This document shows, one piece after another, positions 41,319-49,773 of a stretch of 51,454 nucleotides of DNA (within the stretch, counting starts at the first letter, position 1; every line of letters starts with the position of its first letter). A program made the position numbers and the translations under genes. The notes under the pieces were generated by a model, which worked only from the letters and a program-made list of their open reading frames with translations, did not search any database and was not told where the DNA came from. This DNA comes from Streptomyces gardneri (lineage in GTDB: Bacteria; Actinomycetota; Actinomycetes; Streptomycetales; Streptomycetaceae): assembly GCF_006539185.1 (NCBI RefSeq), contig NZ_BJMN01000058.1, forward strand, positions 1 through 51,454. The letters are read 5' to 3'.

Positions 41319-42356
41319 ATGCGCTGGGACAACCTGCACGTCGCCGGACTCGGGGCCTACCTTCCGGAGCAGATCGAGACCGCCGCCGAGGCCGTCGCCG
41401 CCGGCCGCTACGACGCCGAGGAGGCCACCTCCAACGGCATCCGCGCCGTCCGCGTGGCCCGCGCCGACGAGCCCGGCCCGGTCATGGCCGCCCACGCCGG
41501 CCGCCAGGCCGTCGAGCGCGCCGGCCGCCCCCACGAGGAGTACGACATCGTCCTCCACGGCTGCGTCGGCCACCAGGGCCAGGACTTCTGGACCCCAGTC
41601 AACTACGTACAGAACGAGACGGTCGGCGGCACCGGCCTCTCCCTGGAGATCCGGCAGGGCTCCAACGGCGGCCTCGCCGGCCTGGAGATCGCCGCCTCGC
41701 ACCTCGCGAGCCGCAGCAAGCCCGCCGCCGCCCTCGTCACCACCGGCGACGCCTTCCGGCTGCCGTACTTCGACCGCTGGGGCTCCGACAGCCAGCAGGC
41801 GTACGGCGACGGCGCCGGCGCCCTCGTCCTCTCCAACCAGGGCGGCTTCGCCCGCCTCAAGTCCACCGCGACCTACACGGACTCCTCCCTGGAGCCCATC
41901 TACCGCGGCACGACGGGCTGGACCGACGGCCCCTTCCTCGACGGCAAGCCGGTCGACCTGCGCACCCGCAAGTCCGACTACCTCCTCAAGGAGGAGGGCG
42001 CCTACGACCACGTCATCCAGCAGATGACGAAGAACGCCTCCCAGGTGCTCCAGGAGGCGCTCGACGACGCGGACGCCAAGCTGTCCGACGCCCGGTTCTT
42101 CGTCCACGCCAACATCGCGGAGACGATCGCTCAGTTCTCGTTCTACTCGCTGCTCGGCGTGGACCGCGCCACCACCACGTACGACTGGGGCCAGGACTTC
42201 GGCCACATGGGCGCCGGCGACCAGCTCATCGGCATGAACCACGTGGTGGAGGCCAGGAACCCGCAGCCGGGCGACCTGCTCGTCACCATGGGCGTCGGCG
42301 TCGGCTTCATGTGGACCGTCGCCGTCCTGGAGTTCACCGAGTCCCCCCAGTGGTGA
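41319..42356 (+). CDS. KAS III-like acyltransferase with Ser in the active site
   Basis: 345 residues of the KAS III fold. At the nucleophile position there is S115 (IRQGSNGGLAG) instead of Cys. His is kept (H263 in FVHANIAE). The Asn position is H296 in DFGHMGAGDQ, with D301 close by. This resembles the branch that includes DpsC (Ser form) and acyltransferases such as CerJ and ChlB3 that make esters or select starters rather than condense. Possible roles are transfer of an acyl group from ACP to an alcohol, or starter selection for PKS 1. It lies 61 bases after the thioesterase gene, has its own GAGGGAGA site and ends the rightward core operon. Confidence 0.88.
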   Translation: MRWDNLHVAGLGAYLPEQIETAAEAVAAGRYDAEEATSNGIRAVRVARADEPGPVMAAHAGRQAVERAGRPHEEYDIVLHGCVGHQGQDFWTPVNYVQNETVGGTGLSLEIRQGSNGGLAGLEIAASHLASRSKPAAALVTTGDAFRLPYFDRWGSDSQQAYGDGAGALVLSNQGGFARLKSTATYTDSSLEPIYRGTTGWTDGPFLDGKPVDLRTRKSDYLLKEEGAYDHVIQQMTKNASQVLQEALDDADAKLSDARFFVHANIAETIAQFSFYSLLGVDRATTTYDWGQDFGHMGAGDQLIGMNHVVEARNPQPGDLLVTMGVGVGFMWTVAVLEFTESPQW

Positions 42357-42371
42357 CGACCCACCCCGGAC

Positions 42372-42713
42372 TCACTGGTTCCAGAGCAGCCGAAGCGCCG
42401 CGTTGACCAGGAAGATCCCCGCGAACGCCGCCGCCCAGCCCTGCCTCCCCGAGGCGGCCAGGGCGGCGGCGCCGCTTCCGAACCACAACACCTCGAGCAG
42501 CACCCGGCCGCCGCCGTGCACCGCGTACGTGGCACGCGGCGCCCCGAACAGCGCCCACACGGCGATCAGACCGACCGGCACACCGACACCGAGCAGCAGC
42601 TTCAGCGGCCACTTGTCGGTCGTGGTGAACCCCCACAGGGCGACCGCCGCGTACACCGAGAGTTCCAGCAGGAACATCACAAGGAGGTTGAAGGCCTTGA
42701 GGGACGAGAGCAT
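42372..42713 (-). CDS. YrdB family membrane protein (DUF2568)
   Basis: 113 residues with four predicted membrane helices (about 6-28, 36-55, 66-86, 90-109). The pattern FLLELSVYAAVALWGF ... GVPVGLIAVWALFGAPRA is characteristic of the DUF2568/YrdB family, whose function is unknown. AGGAG lies 6 bases before the ATG. It converges on the KAS III-like gene with 15 bases between them and lies downstream of SARP 2, probably on the same transcript. Confidence 0.85.
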   Translation of the reverse strand: MLSSLKAFNLLVMFLLELSVYAAVALWGFTTTDKWPLKLLLGVGVPVGLIAVWALFGAPRATYAVHGGGRVLLEVLWFGSGAAALAASGRQGWAAAFAGIFLVNAALRLLWNQ

Positions 42714-42778
42714 GAAGGACTCCTAGAGCGTGCGGGTGCGGGCTTCCGCGGTGCGGGGGTTCCGCGCGGATGGGCAGA

Positions 42779-43582
42779 TCAGACCGTCAGATCGGTACGG
42801 AGCGTGAAACGGGTCAGCCGGGGGTCGGAGCTGAGGATGGCGCGCTGCAGCTCCTGGAGCCGCGGCGACGGCTCCACACCCAGCTCCTCCACGAGGAAAC
42901 CGCGGAGCGCGGTGAACGCCTCCAGGGCCCGCCACTGCTGACCGGACCGGTAGAGCGCCGTCATGTACTGGGCGCACAGGTTCTCGTGCATCGGATGGCG
43001 GGCCGTCAGCACCGCCAGCTCGGACAGCAGCGCGTGGTGCCGGCCGAGCGCCAGATCGGCCTCGACCCGCGACTCCACGACGCACAGGTGACTCTCCTCA
43101 AGACGCGTCACCTCCACGCCGAGCCGCAGCCCGTGGTGCACGTCGACCAGCGCCCGGCCGCGCCACACCGCGAGCGACTGCCGCAGCAGCCGGGAGCCCG
43201 TCTCCCGGTCGCCGAGATCGAGCGCCCGCCGCCCGGCCGCCGCGAGCCGCTCGAAGGCGTGCACGTCGACCTCCTCCGGCGTGATGTCGAGGAGATAGCC
43301 GCCGTACCGGGTCGCCAGCACGTCCTTCGCACGACGCGGACCCTCCGGCGGCAGCGCCGCCTCGATGCGCTTGCGGAGCTGGAGGATGTACGTCTGCAGC
43401 GTCGTCTGCGCGCTCCTCGGCGGCTCCATGTCCCACAGCTCCTCCATGAGCGTGGGCACCGGCACTATCTGGCCGGCCTGCAGGGCAAGCAGCGCGAGGA
43501 TCTGGCGGGGCTTCCCCGCGGTCGGCAGGAGCGCGACCCCGTTCTCCGATGCCTCGAAGGACCCCAGGACCTTGATGTCCAT
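42779..43582 (-). CDS. SARP family transcriptional activator 2
   Basis: 267 residues: winged-helix DNA-binding domain (MDIKVLGSFEASENGVALLP, KPRQILALLALQAGQIVPV, TLQTYILQLRKRI, about 1-90) and a helical activation domain (about 100-250, including the HENLCAQYMTALYRSGQQWRAL segment). The start is ATG 43582 with GGAG upstream; a six-codon longer frame is possible. It faces away from FkbH 2 across a 294-base divergent region that carries a candidate SARP operator at 43730-43758, so it may control its own region. It is the likeliest pathway-specific activator of the core genes. Confidence 0.93.
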   Translation of the reverse strand: MDIKVLGSFEASENGVALLPTAGKPRQILALLALQAGQIVPVPTLMEELWDMEPPRSAQTTLQTYILQLRKRIEAALPPEGPRRAKDVLATRYGGYLLDITPEEVDVHAFERLAAAGRRALDLGDRETGSRLLRQSLAVWRGRALVDVHHGLRLGVEVTRLEESHLCVVESRVEADLALGRHHALLSELAVLTARHPMHENLCAQYMTALYRSGQQWRALEAFTALRGFLVEELGVEPSPRLQELQRAILSSDPRLTRFTLRTDLTV

Positions 43583-43729
43583 GCAGCTCCACCCCTCCAC
43601 TCGCCGGCTCTCATGGTGCTACCGAGTCTGGCCCGCTCGCCTGTTGGGGCGACAGTGCCCAGGTCACCGGCCTCCCATGAACCCCGAACGTGCCGATGCA
43701 TGAGAAATCCACGGTCCGTACGAGGGCGC

Positions 43730-43772
43730 TGGACGCGAGTGCGAGTCCCGCTCAAGCGCCGCCGCCGACGAT
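43730..43772 (+). promoter_or_regulatory. Candidate SARP operator and -10 element before FkbH 2
   Basis: TGGACGC (43730), GCGAGTC (43741) and TCAAGCG (43752) lie on an 11-base period. Exactly 8 bases after the last is GACGAT (43767-43772), fitting nAnnnT. The region lies between divergent SARP 2 and FkbH 2 genes. Confidence 0.45.
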
Positions 43773-43776
43773 CGGC

Positions 43777-43833
43777 CCGTACCGACCGCCCGTACGAACG
43801 GGCAGTCCGTACCGACGAGCTGTCCGCACCGAG
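43777..43833. repeat. Four imperfect copies of CCGTACCGAC in the FkbH 2 leader
   Basis: Copies at 43777, 43790, 43807 and 43824 (CCGTACCGAC, CCGTACGAAC, CCGTACCGAC, CCGCACCGAG) are spaced 13, 17 and 17 bases. They lie between the candidate -10 element and the FkbH 2 start. Confidence 0.7.
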
Positions 43834-43876
43834 GACAGGGCCCGGCCGACGGAGGCGCGCGCGTGAGGAGAGATCA

Positions 43877-45799
43877 TTGACCACGGTATCCAGCCCGGCG
43901 GATCGCGAAACCCGGAAGTCCCCGCTGGAATCACTGCGCGCCCTGCGCGCCGACGGCACTCTGGCCGAGAACTACCCGTCCGTCGCCCCGCTCCTCGCCG
44001 CCATGGTGTCCGGCGGCGCGGACGCCGACTTCCGGCGGGCCGGCAACCTCCTCGCCCAGCTCGACCGGCAGGCCGTCCTCACGGCCCGCCCGGACACCGA
44101 GACGGCGGTCGTCGCCCTCACCGGACACTCCACGATCGGAGGCGTACGAGCGCCGCTGACCGCCGAGTTCGCCCGCCACGGCGTCCTCGTCGAGGACCGC
44201 CTCGGCGACTTCGACGCCTACCTGCGCGACCTGCGCGACCCGGCGAGCGCCCTGCACGCCCCCGACGTCGACCTGGCCCTGTGGATCCTCGACCCGCAGA
44301 CCCTCCTCGACGAGATGGGCACGCCCTGGCAGGCCGACGACCTCGCACGGACCGCCGAGCGCAAGCTCGCCCAGATCGAGAGCCTCGCCACCGCCTTCAC
44401 CGGCAACGCCACGGCCGCCCTGGTCCTCAACACCGTGCCGCTGCCCCGCAGCGTCACCCACCAGCTCATCGACCACGAGTCCCGGGCCCGCGCCGGCATC
44501 GCCTGGCGCGACTTCAACAGCGGACTCCTCCGCCTCGCCCTCGGCAACCCGCGGATCCATGTGATCGACCTCGACCCGGTCGTCGCCTCCGGCGTCCCGC
44601 TCGACGAGCCCCGCATGGCCGCCTACGCCAAGGCCAACCTCGGCGACGACCTGCTCGCCCGCTACGCCCGGGAGGTCGCCCACCTCTCCCGCATGCTGCG
44701 CGGCCGCACCAAGAAGGTCCTCGTCGTCGACGCCGACAACACCCTCTGGGACGGGATCCTCGGCGACGACGGCCCGGACGGCATCGCCGCCGCCACCACC
44801 TTCCGCGGCGAGGCCTTCGGCAACTTCCAGCGGGTCGTCAAGCAGATCGGCACCCAGGGCATCCTGCTCGCCGTCAGCAGCAAGAACGACCACGAGCCGG
44901 TCGTCCAGGTCCTCAAGGACCACCCCGACATGGTGCTGCGCGAGGCCGACTTCGCCCGCGTCAACGCCAACTGGCAGCCCAAGGACGCCAATCTGCTCGA
45001 CATCGCCGAGAAGCTCAACCTCGGCGTCGACAGCTTCGTCTTCGCCGACGACTCGCCCTTCGAGTGCGGCCTCGTCGCCGACAGCCTCCCGCAGGTCGCC
45101 GTCGTCCGCCTCGACGAAGAGCCCGCCCTGCACATCGAGAAGCTCCTCGCCGACGGCTGGTTCGACACCGCCCGCCTCACCGACGAGGACCGCGCACGGG
45201 CCGCGCTCTACCGCACCGAGTCCGAGCGCGCCGAACTCCTCGAGAACGCCGGCTCCATGGAGGAGTACCTCGAAGGGCTCGGCGTCCGCGTCAAGCTCGC
45301 CGAGGCCGGCGCGGGGGACATCGACCGGGTCGCGCAACTCTCCCTGCGCACCAACCAGTTCAACCTGACGACGGTACGGCTCCAGCCGGCCGACGTGACC
45401 GCCCGGGTCGACGACCCCGACCACCTCGTCCTCGCGATCCGGTCCGGCGACCGCTTCGGCGACAACGGCGTCGTCGGCGCCGTCTTCGCCCGCCGCTCCG
45501 GCGAGGAGCTCCACATCGACAACATGCTGCTCTCCTGCCGGGTCTTCGCCCGCGGCATCGAGCAGACCGCGATCGCGAGCCTCCTCGCCCACGCCGCCGC
45601 CACCGGCGCCCGCGCGGTCCTCGCGAGCTACCGGCCCACCGCCAAGAACAAGAACGTCCGGGAGTTCTGGCCCTCCATGGGCTTCACCCCCACAGCGACG
45701 GCGGACGACGAGCTCCACTTCCGCCACGACCTGGAGAACCTCCCGGCCGTCCCCACCCACATCCTGCTCGACTCCACCCTGGAAGGCACCGCGTCATGA
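43877..45799 (+). CDS. FkbH-like glyceryl-ACP synthase 2 (HAD superfamily)
   Basis: 640 residues with the same layout as FkbH 1: an N-terminal SGNH-like domain (TGHSTIGG, then VPLPRS), HAD nucleophile D285 in VVDADNTLWDG, SSKNDH, FADDSPFE, and a GNAT-like C-terminus (RTNQFNLTT, DRFGDNGVVGA, CRVFARGIEQ). The start is TTG 43877: GAGGAG lies exactly 6 bases upstream and no in-frame ATG/GTG nearby has a site. The sequence is clearly diverged from FkbH 1, so it is not a recent duplicate. It overlaps its own ACP gene by ATGA, so it should load ACP 3 with glycerate. The cluster thus has two separate glyceryl-ACP supplies. It probably has its own SARP-driven promoter. Confidence 0.93.
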   Translation: MTTVSSPADRETRKSPLESLRALRADGTLAENYPSVAPLLAAMVSGGADADFRRAGNLLAQLDRQAVLTARPDTETAVVALTGHSTIGGVRAPLTAEFARHGVLVEDRLGDFDAYLRDLRDPASALHAPDVDLALWILDPQTLLDEMGTPWQADDLARTAERKLAQIESLATAFTGNATAALVLNTVPLPRSVTHQLIDHESRARAGIAWRDFNSGLLRLALGNPRIHVIDLDPVVASGVPLDEPRMAAYAKANLGDDLLARYAREVAHLSRMLRGRTKKVLVVDADNTLWDGILGDDGPDGIAAATTFRGEAFGNFQRVVKQIGTQGILLAVSSKNDHEPVVQVLKDHPDMVLREADFARVNANWQPKDANLLDIAEKLNLGVDSFVFADDSPFECGLVADSLPQVAVVRLDEEPALHIEKLLADGWFDTARLTDEDRARAALYRTESERAELLENAGSMEEYLEGLGVRVKLAEAGAGDIDRVAQLSLRTNQFNLTTVRLQPADVTARVDDPDHLVLAIRSGDRFGDNGVVGAVFARRSGEELHIDNMLLSCRVFARGIEQTAIASLLAHAAATGARAVLASYRPTAKNKNVREFWPSMGFTPTATADDELHFRHDLENLPAVPTHILLDSTLEGTAS

Positions 45800-46020
45800 C
45801 CAAAGAGGACTTCATCCACCTGGTACGCGACGAGCTCGACCTGCCCCTGGGCGTCGACGACCTCTCCGCGGACTTCGACCACGTCGTGAGCTGGGACTCG
45901 ATGCACATGCTGCGCCTCGTCGCCGCCGTCGAGCGCGAGACCGGCTCCCGAGTCCCCGTCGGCAAGCTGCTGGCCGACCGCAGCCTCGCCGCCATCTACG
46001 AGCGCATCAGCGCGGCGTGA
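45796..46020 (+). CDS. Acyl carrier protein 3 (FkbH 2 partner)
   Basis: 74 residues with the site SWDSMHML (S35), a compact ACP with the WDS form shared with ACP 2. The ATG overlaps the FkbH 2 stop. It should hold the glyceryl group made by FkbH 2. What takes the unit next is not clear: an AT-less PKS module or a second condensation are the options raised here. Confidence 0.92.
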   Translation: MTKEDFIHLVRDELDLPLGVDDLSADFDHVVSWDSMHMLRLVAAVERETGSRVPVGKLLADRSLAAIYERISAA

Positions 46021-46054
46021 ACCGCAGAGGAACCAAGCAGAGGCAGGAGAGAAC

Positions 46055-47563
46055 ATGAGTATCGACGCTCGGGACACCGCTCGGGACACCACCCGGGACA
46101 CCCGGCCCGCGTCGCCGCAGGCGCCGGCCGGATCCACCGGCCCGGACGCCCCCGCCCCCGGCAAGCGCGGACTGATCCTCGCCGTGGTCGCCGTCGCCCA
46201 GCTCGTCTGCGTCCTGGACGCGACCATCGCCAACGTGATGCTGCCCCAGCTCCGCGGCGACCTCGGCCTCGGCACCACGGGCCTCCAGTGGGTCATGAAC
46301 ATCTACGTGCTGCTCTTCGGCGGCCTCATGCTGCTGGGCGGCCGTCTCACCGACGTCTTCGCCCGCCGCACCGTCCTGGTCAGCGGCATCGCCCTGTTCA
46401 CCCTCGGCTCCCTCGCCGCGGCCACCGCCGACAGCGGCGGCATGCTGCTGACCGGCCGCGGCCTCCAGGGCATCGGCGCCGCCATCCTCTCCCCGGCGGC
46501 CCTCTCCATCCTCGTCACGACCTACCCGGAGCCCGCGGAGCGCGCCAAGGCCCTCGGCATCTGGGGCACCGTCATGGGCGTCGGCGCCAGCCTCGGCACC
46601 CTGCTCGGCGGCGCCGTCACCGACGTCGACTGGCGGTGGGCGTTCCTCATCAACATCCCCATCGGCCTGCTCCTGATCGCCGCCGCGTTCGTGTACGTCC
46701 CGAAGATCGTCCGCACCGGTGCCCGCCCGCCCGCCGACGTCCTGGGCGCCCTCACCGGCACCCTCGGCCTCCTCGCGCTGGTCTTCGGCATCGTCACCGC
46801 GGGCACGGACGGCTGGACCGACTCCATCGCCCTCGGCTCGCTCGCCGCCGCCGTGGTGCTGCTCGCCGTGTTCGTCCGGGTGGAGAGCACCGCCAAGGCG
46901 CCGCTGCTGCCCCTGCACCTGCTGCGCCGCCGGTCCGTCGCGACCGGCACCGTCGCCCAGCTGATCACCGCGGGCCTCATGCTGCCGGCCTTCTTCATGC
47001 TGCCGCAGTACATGCAGCTCGGCCTCGGCTACAGCCCGATGGAGGTCGGCCTCGCCTACATCCCGACCTGTCTCGCGATGCTCGGCGTCTCCGGCGCCGT
47101 CCCGGTGCTCATCGCCAAGTTCGGGCCCCGCGTCCCGTACGTCATCGGCACCGTCCTGCTCGCCGTCATGCTGGTCCTGATGCTCGGCGCCGAGACCACC
47201 AGCGGCTACTGGTCGCTGCTGCTGCCCGTCACCGCGCTGCTCGGTGTCGGTCTGGTGCTCTGCATGATGACGGCCCCGGTCGTCGGCACGCAGGACGCCT
47301 CGGAGCAGGACGCCGGCACCACCTCCGCCATCCTCAACGCCTCCACCGAGGTCGGCGGCGCCCTCGCCCTCGCCGTCACGGCGACCGTCGTCGGCTCCCG
47401 CCTCGCCGAGCTCACCGCCCAGGGAGTCGGCACCGCCGAGGCGTTCACCGAGGCGCTCCAGCGCGGCTTCCTGGTCCTCTTCGTCTGGATCGCCGCCAAC
47501 CTGGCCATCGGCCTCCTCGGGTTCGCCGGCCGCCCGGCGGCCGACACCGCGCCGAAGTCCTGA
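46055..47563 (+). CDS. MFS exporter, DHA2 (EmrB/QacA) family
   Basis: 502 residues with about 14 membrane helices starting near residue 32 (GLILAVVAVAQLVCVLDATI). The loop after helix 2 (GGRLTDVFARRTVLV) is the major-facilitator motif A, and GRGLQGIGAAILSPAALSIL and VMGVGASLGTLLGG match motifs B/C of drug:proton antiporters. It should export the final product and give self-resistance. A 30-residue Thr/Asp/Pro-rich cytoplasmic head with a repeated RDTARDTTRDT pattern precedes helix 1. The gene follows ACP 3 by 34 bases and ends at a hairpin. Confidence 0.93.
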   Translation: MSIDARDTARDTTRDTRPASPQAPAGSTGPDAPAPGKRGLILAVVAVAQLVCVLDATIANVMLPQLRGDLGLGTTGLQWVMNIYVLLFGGLMLLGGRLTDVFARRTVLVSGIALFTLGSLAAATADSGGMLLTGRGLQGIGAAILSPAALSILVTTYPEPAERAKALGIWGTVMGVGASLGTLLGGAVTDVDWRWAFLINIPIGLLLIAAAFVYVPKIVRTGARPPADVLGALTGTLGLLALVFGIVTAGTDGWTDSIALGSLAAAVVLLAVFVRVESTAKAPLLPLHLLRRRSVATGTVAQLITAGLMLPAFFMLPQYMQLGLGYSPMEVGLAYIPTCLAMLGVSGAVPVLIAKFGPRVPYVIGTVLLAVMLVLMLGAETTSGYWSLLLPVTALLGVGLVLCMMTAPVVGTQDASEQDAGTTSAILNASTEVGGALALAVTATVVGSRLAELTAQGVGTAEAFTEALQRGFLVLFVWIAANLAIGLLGFAGRPAADTAPKS

Positions 47564-47568
47564 CCAGC

Positions 47569-47600
47569 GCCGCCGGGCGGCCCCCCACCCGCCCGGCGGC
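47569..47600 (+). terminator. Terminator after the exporter gene
   Basis: A perfect 12-bp inverted repeat (47569-47580 with 47589-47600) around an 8-base C-rich loop starts 6 bases past the stop codon. Confidence 0.75.
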
Positions 47601-47673
47601 CCCGTCCTCCTCCGTATCCGCACCGGTTCGAGGAGATCCCCAGCCCGCTCTCTCCGCGCAGAGAGGCAGACAG

Positions 47674-48663
47674 ATGCTCCAGCAACGCCACCGGCCCGCC
47701 GCACGGCCCGCCGCCCCGCACACCACCGCCCCGGACACCTCGGCCACCGTCGCCGCCCCGGCCACCCCGGGCGGCCCCGTCGCCCTCCTCGTCGGAGCGG
47801 CGGCACCCCACCGGCACCCGGGCGAGGCCGCCGCCAACTCCACGCTCCTGGAGACCTGGTCGAGCGGGGTACGCACCTGGGTCCTCGACCGCGCGGAGCT
47901 GCTCGCCGCCCGCGGCCCCGAGGCCCGGATCCTCTCCGACGAGTCGACCGGCCTCGCCAGCGTCCACACCGACACCTGCGTGGCCTGGGCCCGCGACCGG
48001 CACGCCGCCGGCCACCGCTTCGACCTCGTCCTCGGACTGCGCGAGGACGTCCAGCTCGCCGTCGCCGACCTCGCTGCCGCACTGCACCTGCCCGGCAACC
48101 ACCCGGACGCCGTCCGCCGCGTCCAGGACACCGGCGCCCGGCTCAAGGCCCTCGCCGCCGGCGGATTCCTCGTCGACGAGGACCCCGACCGGGCCCCCGA
48201 GGGCACCGCGCTCACCGCCGTCGGCGCCTTCGTCTCCGGCCGGCCCCAGGTCTTCCTCCTCGCCGCACCCACCGAGAACGGCTGGGCCCCCGCCACCGGG
48301 CTGCCCCACACCCCTCAGGCCCTCGCCGCCGAGGCGGCGGCGGCCGTCCTCCACCTCGGACTCTGCTTCGGCGTCTTCCGGGTGGACCTGCGCGTCACCG
48401 ACCGGGGCATCGCCGTCTCGGACGTCCGCCTCACCCTCGAGGCACCCGGCCTCCAGGCCCATCTGGCCCGGACGCTGCCCTGCGTCGAGCTCTTCAACCT
48501 CGTGTACGACGACGCCCTGGGCCGCACGGCGGCCCTCCCCGCGCCGCCCCTCGCCCCCGCGGCCCAGCCGCCCACCCCCGCGACGGTGCCTCCGTTCGTC
48601 CTCCTCGCGGGCGAGCCCGAGGGAGCGGCGGAGGAGCCCCACATATGCCGCGGCACCGACTGA
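47674..48663 (+). CDS. ATP-grasp-like protein, apparently lacking the central ATP-binding part
   Basis: 329 residues. Two stretches recall ATP-grasp carboxylate ligases: ALHLPGNHPDAVRRVQDTGARLKAL near 135-160 (usual form LGLPG...RDK...R..L) and AAAAVLHLGLCFGVFRVDLRVTDRG near 218-245 (alanine-rich helix and GxxHvE strand). The about 100 residues between them that normally hold the glycine loop and Lys are reduced, and metal-binding Glu/Asn residues are not evident. It is probably non-catalytic or a divergent ligase. The ends are disordered (Ala/Pro/Thr). ATG 47674 has GAGAGG 7 bases upstream. It lies between the exporter and the dehydrogenase genes. Confidence 0.55.
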   Translation: MLQQRHRPAARPAAPHTTAPDTSATVAAPATPGGPVALLVGAAAPHRHPGEAAANSTLLETWSSGVRTWVLDRAELLAARGPEARILSDESTGLASVHTDTCVAWARDRHAAGHRFDLVLGLREDVQLAVADLAAALHLPGNHPDAVRRVQDTGARLKALAAGGFLVDEDPDRAPEGTALTAVGAFVSGRPQVFLLAAPTENGWAPATGLPHTPQALAAEAAAAVLHLGLCFGVFRVDLRVTDRGIAVSDVRLTLEAPGLQAHLARTLPCVELFNLVYDDALGRTAALPAPPLAPAAQPPTPATVPPFVLLAGEPEGAAEEPHICRGTD

Positions 48664-48694
48664 GACCGACCCGAACGAGAGCCGGAGACCCCGA

Positions 48695-49771
48695 ATGACC
48701 ACCGAGCTCATCCAGCTGCTCACGCCCGAGGGCCGCCGGGTCCACCACCCCGAGTACGCCGTCGACCCGAGCGCGGCGGAACTCCGCGGCCTCCACCGCG
48801 ACATGGTGCTGGCCCGCCGCCTCGACGCCGAGGCCGTCACCTTGCAACGCCAGGGCGAACTGGCCCTCTGGCCCTCGCTGCTCGGCCAGGAGGCCGCCCA
48901 GATCGGCTCCGCCCGCGCCCTGCGGCCCGAGGACCACGCCTTCCCCAGCTACCGCGAGCACGGCGTGGCCCTGGTCAGGAACCTCGACCCGGCCCACCTC
49001 CTCTCGCTCTTCCGCGGTGCGAGCAACGGCAGCTGGGACCCGGCCGAGAACAACTTCCACCTCTACACCCTCGTCATCGGCTCGCAGGCGCTGCACGCCA
49101 CCGGCTACGCGATGGGCGTCGCCAAGGACGGCGGCGACACCGCCGTCATCGGCTACTTCGGCGACGGCGCCACCAGCCAGGGCGACGTGGCGGAGGCCTT
49201 CACCTTCGGCGCGGTCTACGACGCCCCGATCGTCTTCTTCTGCCAGAACAACCAGTGGGCCATCTCCGAGCCCACCGAACGCCAGATGCGGGCCCCGCTC
49301 TACCGGCGCGCCGCCGGCTTCGGCTTCCCGGGCGTCCGCGTCGACGGCAACGACGTCCTCGCGTGCCTGGCCGTCACCCGCGCCGCCCTCGACCACGTAC
49401 GGACCGGCTCCGGGCCGATGCTCGTCGAGGCGTACACGTACCGGATGGGCGCCCACACCACCTCCGACGACCCGACCCGCTACCGCGACGAGGCCGAGGT
49501 CGAGGAGTGGCGGGCCAAGGACCCGATCCTGCGGCTCCGCCGGCTCCTGGAGCGCGAGGGCCACACCGACGAGGCCTGGTTCGCCGCCCTCGACGAGGAG
49601 GCGGAGACGCTCGCGCGGCGCGTCCGCGAGATCGTCAGGACCATGCCCGATCCCGACCCGTCGGTGATGTTCGAGAACGTGTACGCGGACGGGCACGCGC
49701 TCGTCGACGAGGAACGTGCCGGGTTCGCCGCCTACCAGGAGTCCTTCGTGGACGCCGGACGGAGCAACTAG
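48695..49771 (+). CDS. 2-oxoacid dehydrogenase E1 component, alpha subunit
   Basis: 358 residues. The thiamine-diphosphate signature GDGATSQGDVAEAFTFGAVY ... NNQWAIS lies near 155-190, with phosphorylation-loop-like YRMGAHTTSDDPTRYR near 248-263. It pairs with the next gene to decarboxylate a 2-oxo acid and acylate the lipoyl group of E2. The pattern fits branched-chain or pyruvate-type actinobacterial complexes; the substrate cannot be fixed from sequence. GGAGA precedes the ATG. In a PKS cluster it could supply isobutyryl-, 2-methylbutyryl- or acetyl-CoA as starter. It may also simply be the housekeeping gene set at the cluster border. Confidence 0.92.
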   Translation: MTTELIQLLTPEGRRVHHPEYAVDPSAAELRGLHRDMVLARRLDAEAVTLQRQGELALWPSLLGQEAAQIGSARALRPEDHAFPSYREHGVALVRNLDPAHLLSLFRGASNGSWDPAENNFHLYTLVIGSQALHATGYAMGVAKDGGDTAVIGYFGDGATSQGDVAEAFTFGAVYDAPIVFFCQNNQWAISEPTERQMRAPLYRRAAGFGFPGVRVDGNDVLACLAVTRAALDHVRTGSGPMLVEAYTYRMGAHTTSDDPTRYRDEAEVEEWRAKDPILRLRRLLEREGHTDEAWFAALDEEAETLARRVREIVRTMPDPDPSVMFENVYADGHALVDEERAGFAAYQESFVDAGRSN

Positions 49772-49773
49772 TC

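Noticed and set aside
47206..48840. Leftward open frame opposite the ATP-grasp-like gene.
   Set aside because: It crosses the ends of three rightward genes, has no ribosome site and reads as antisense low complexity.
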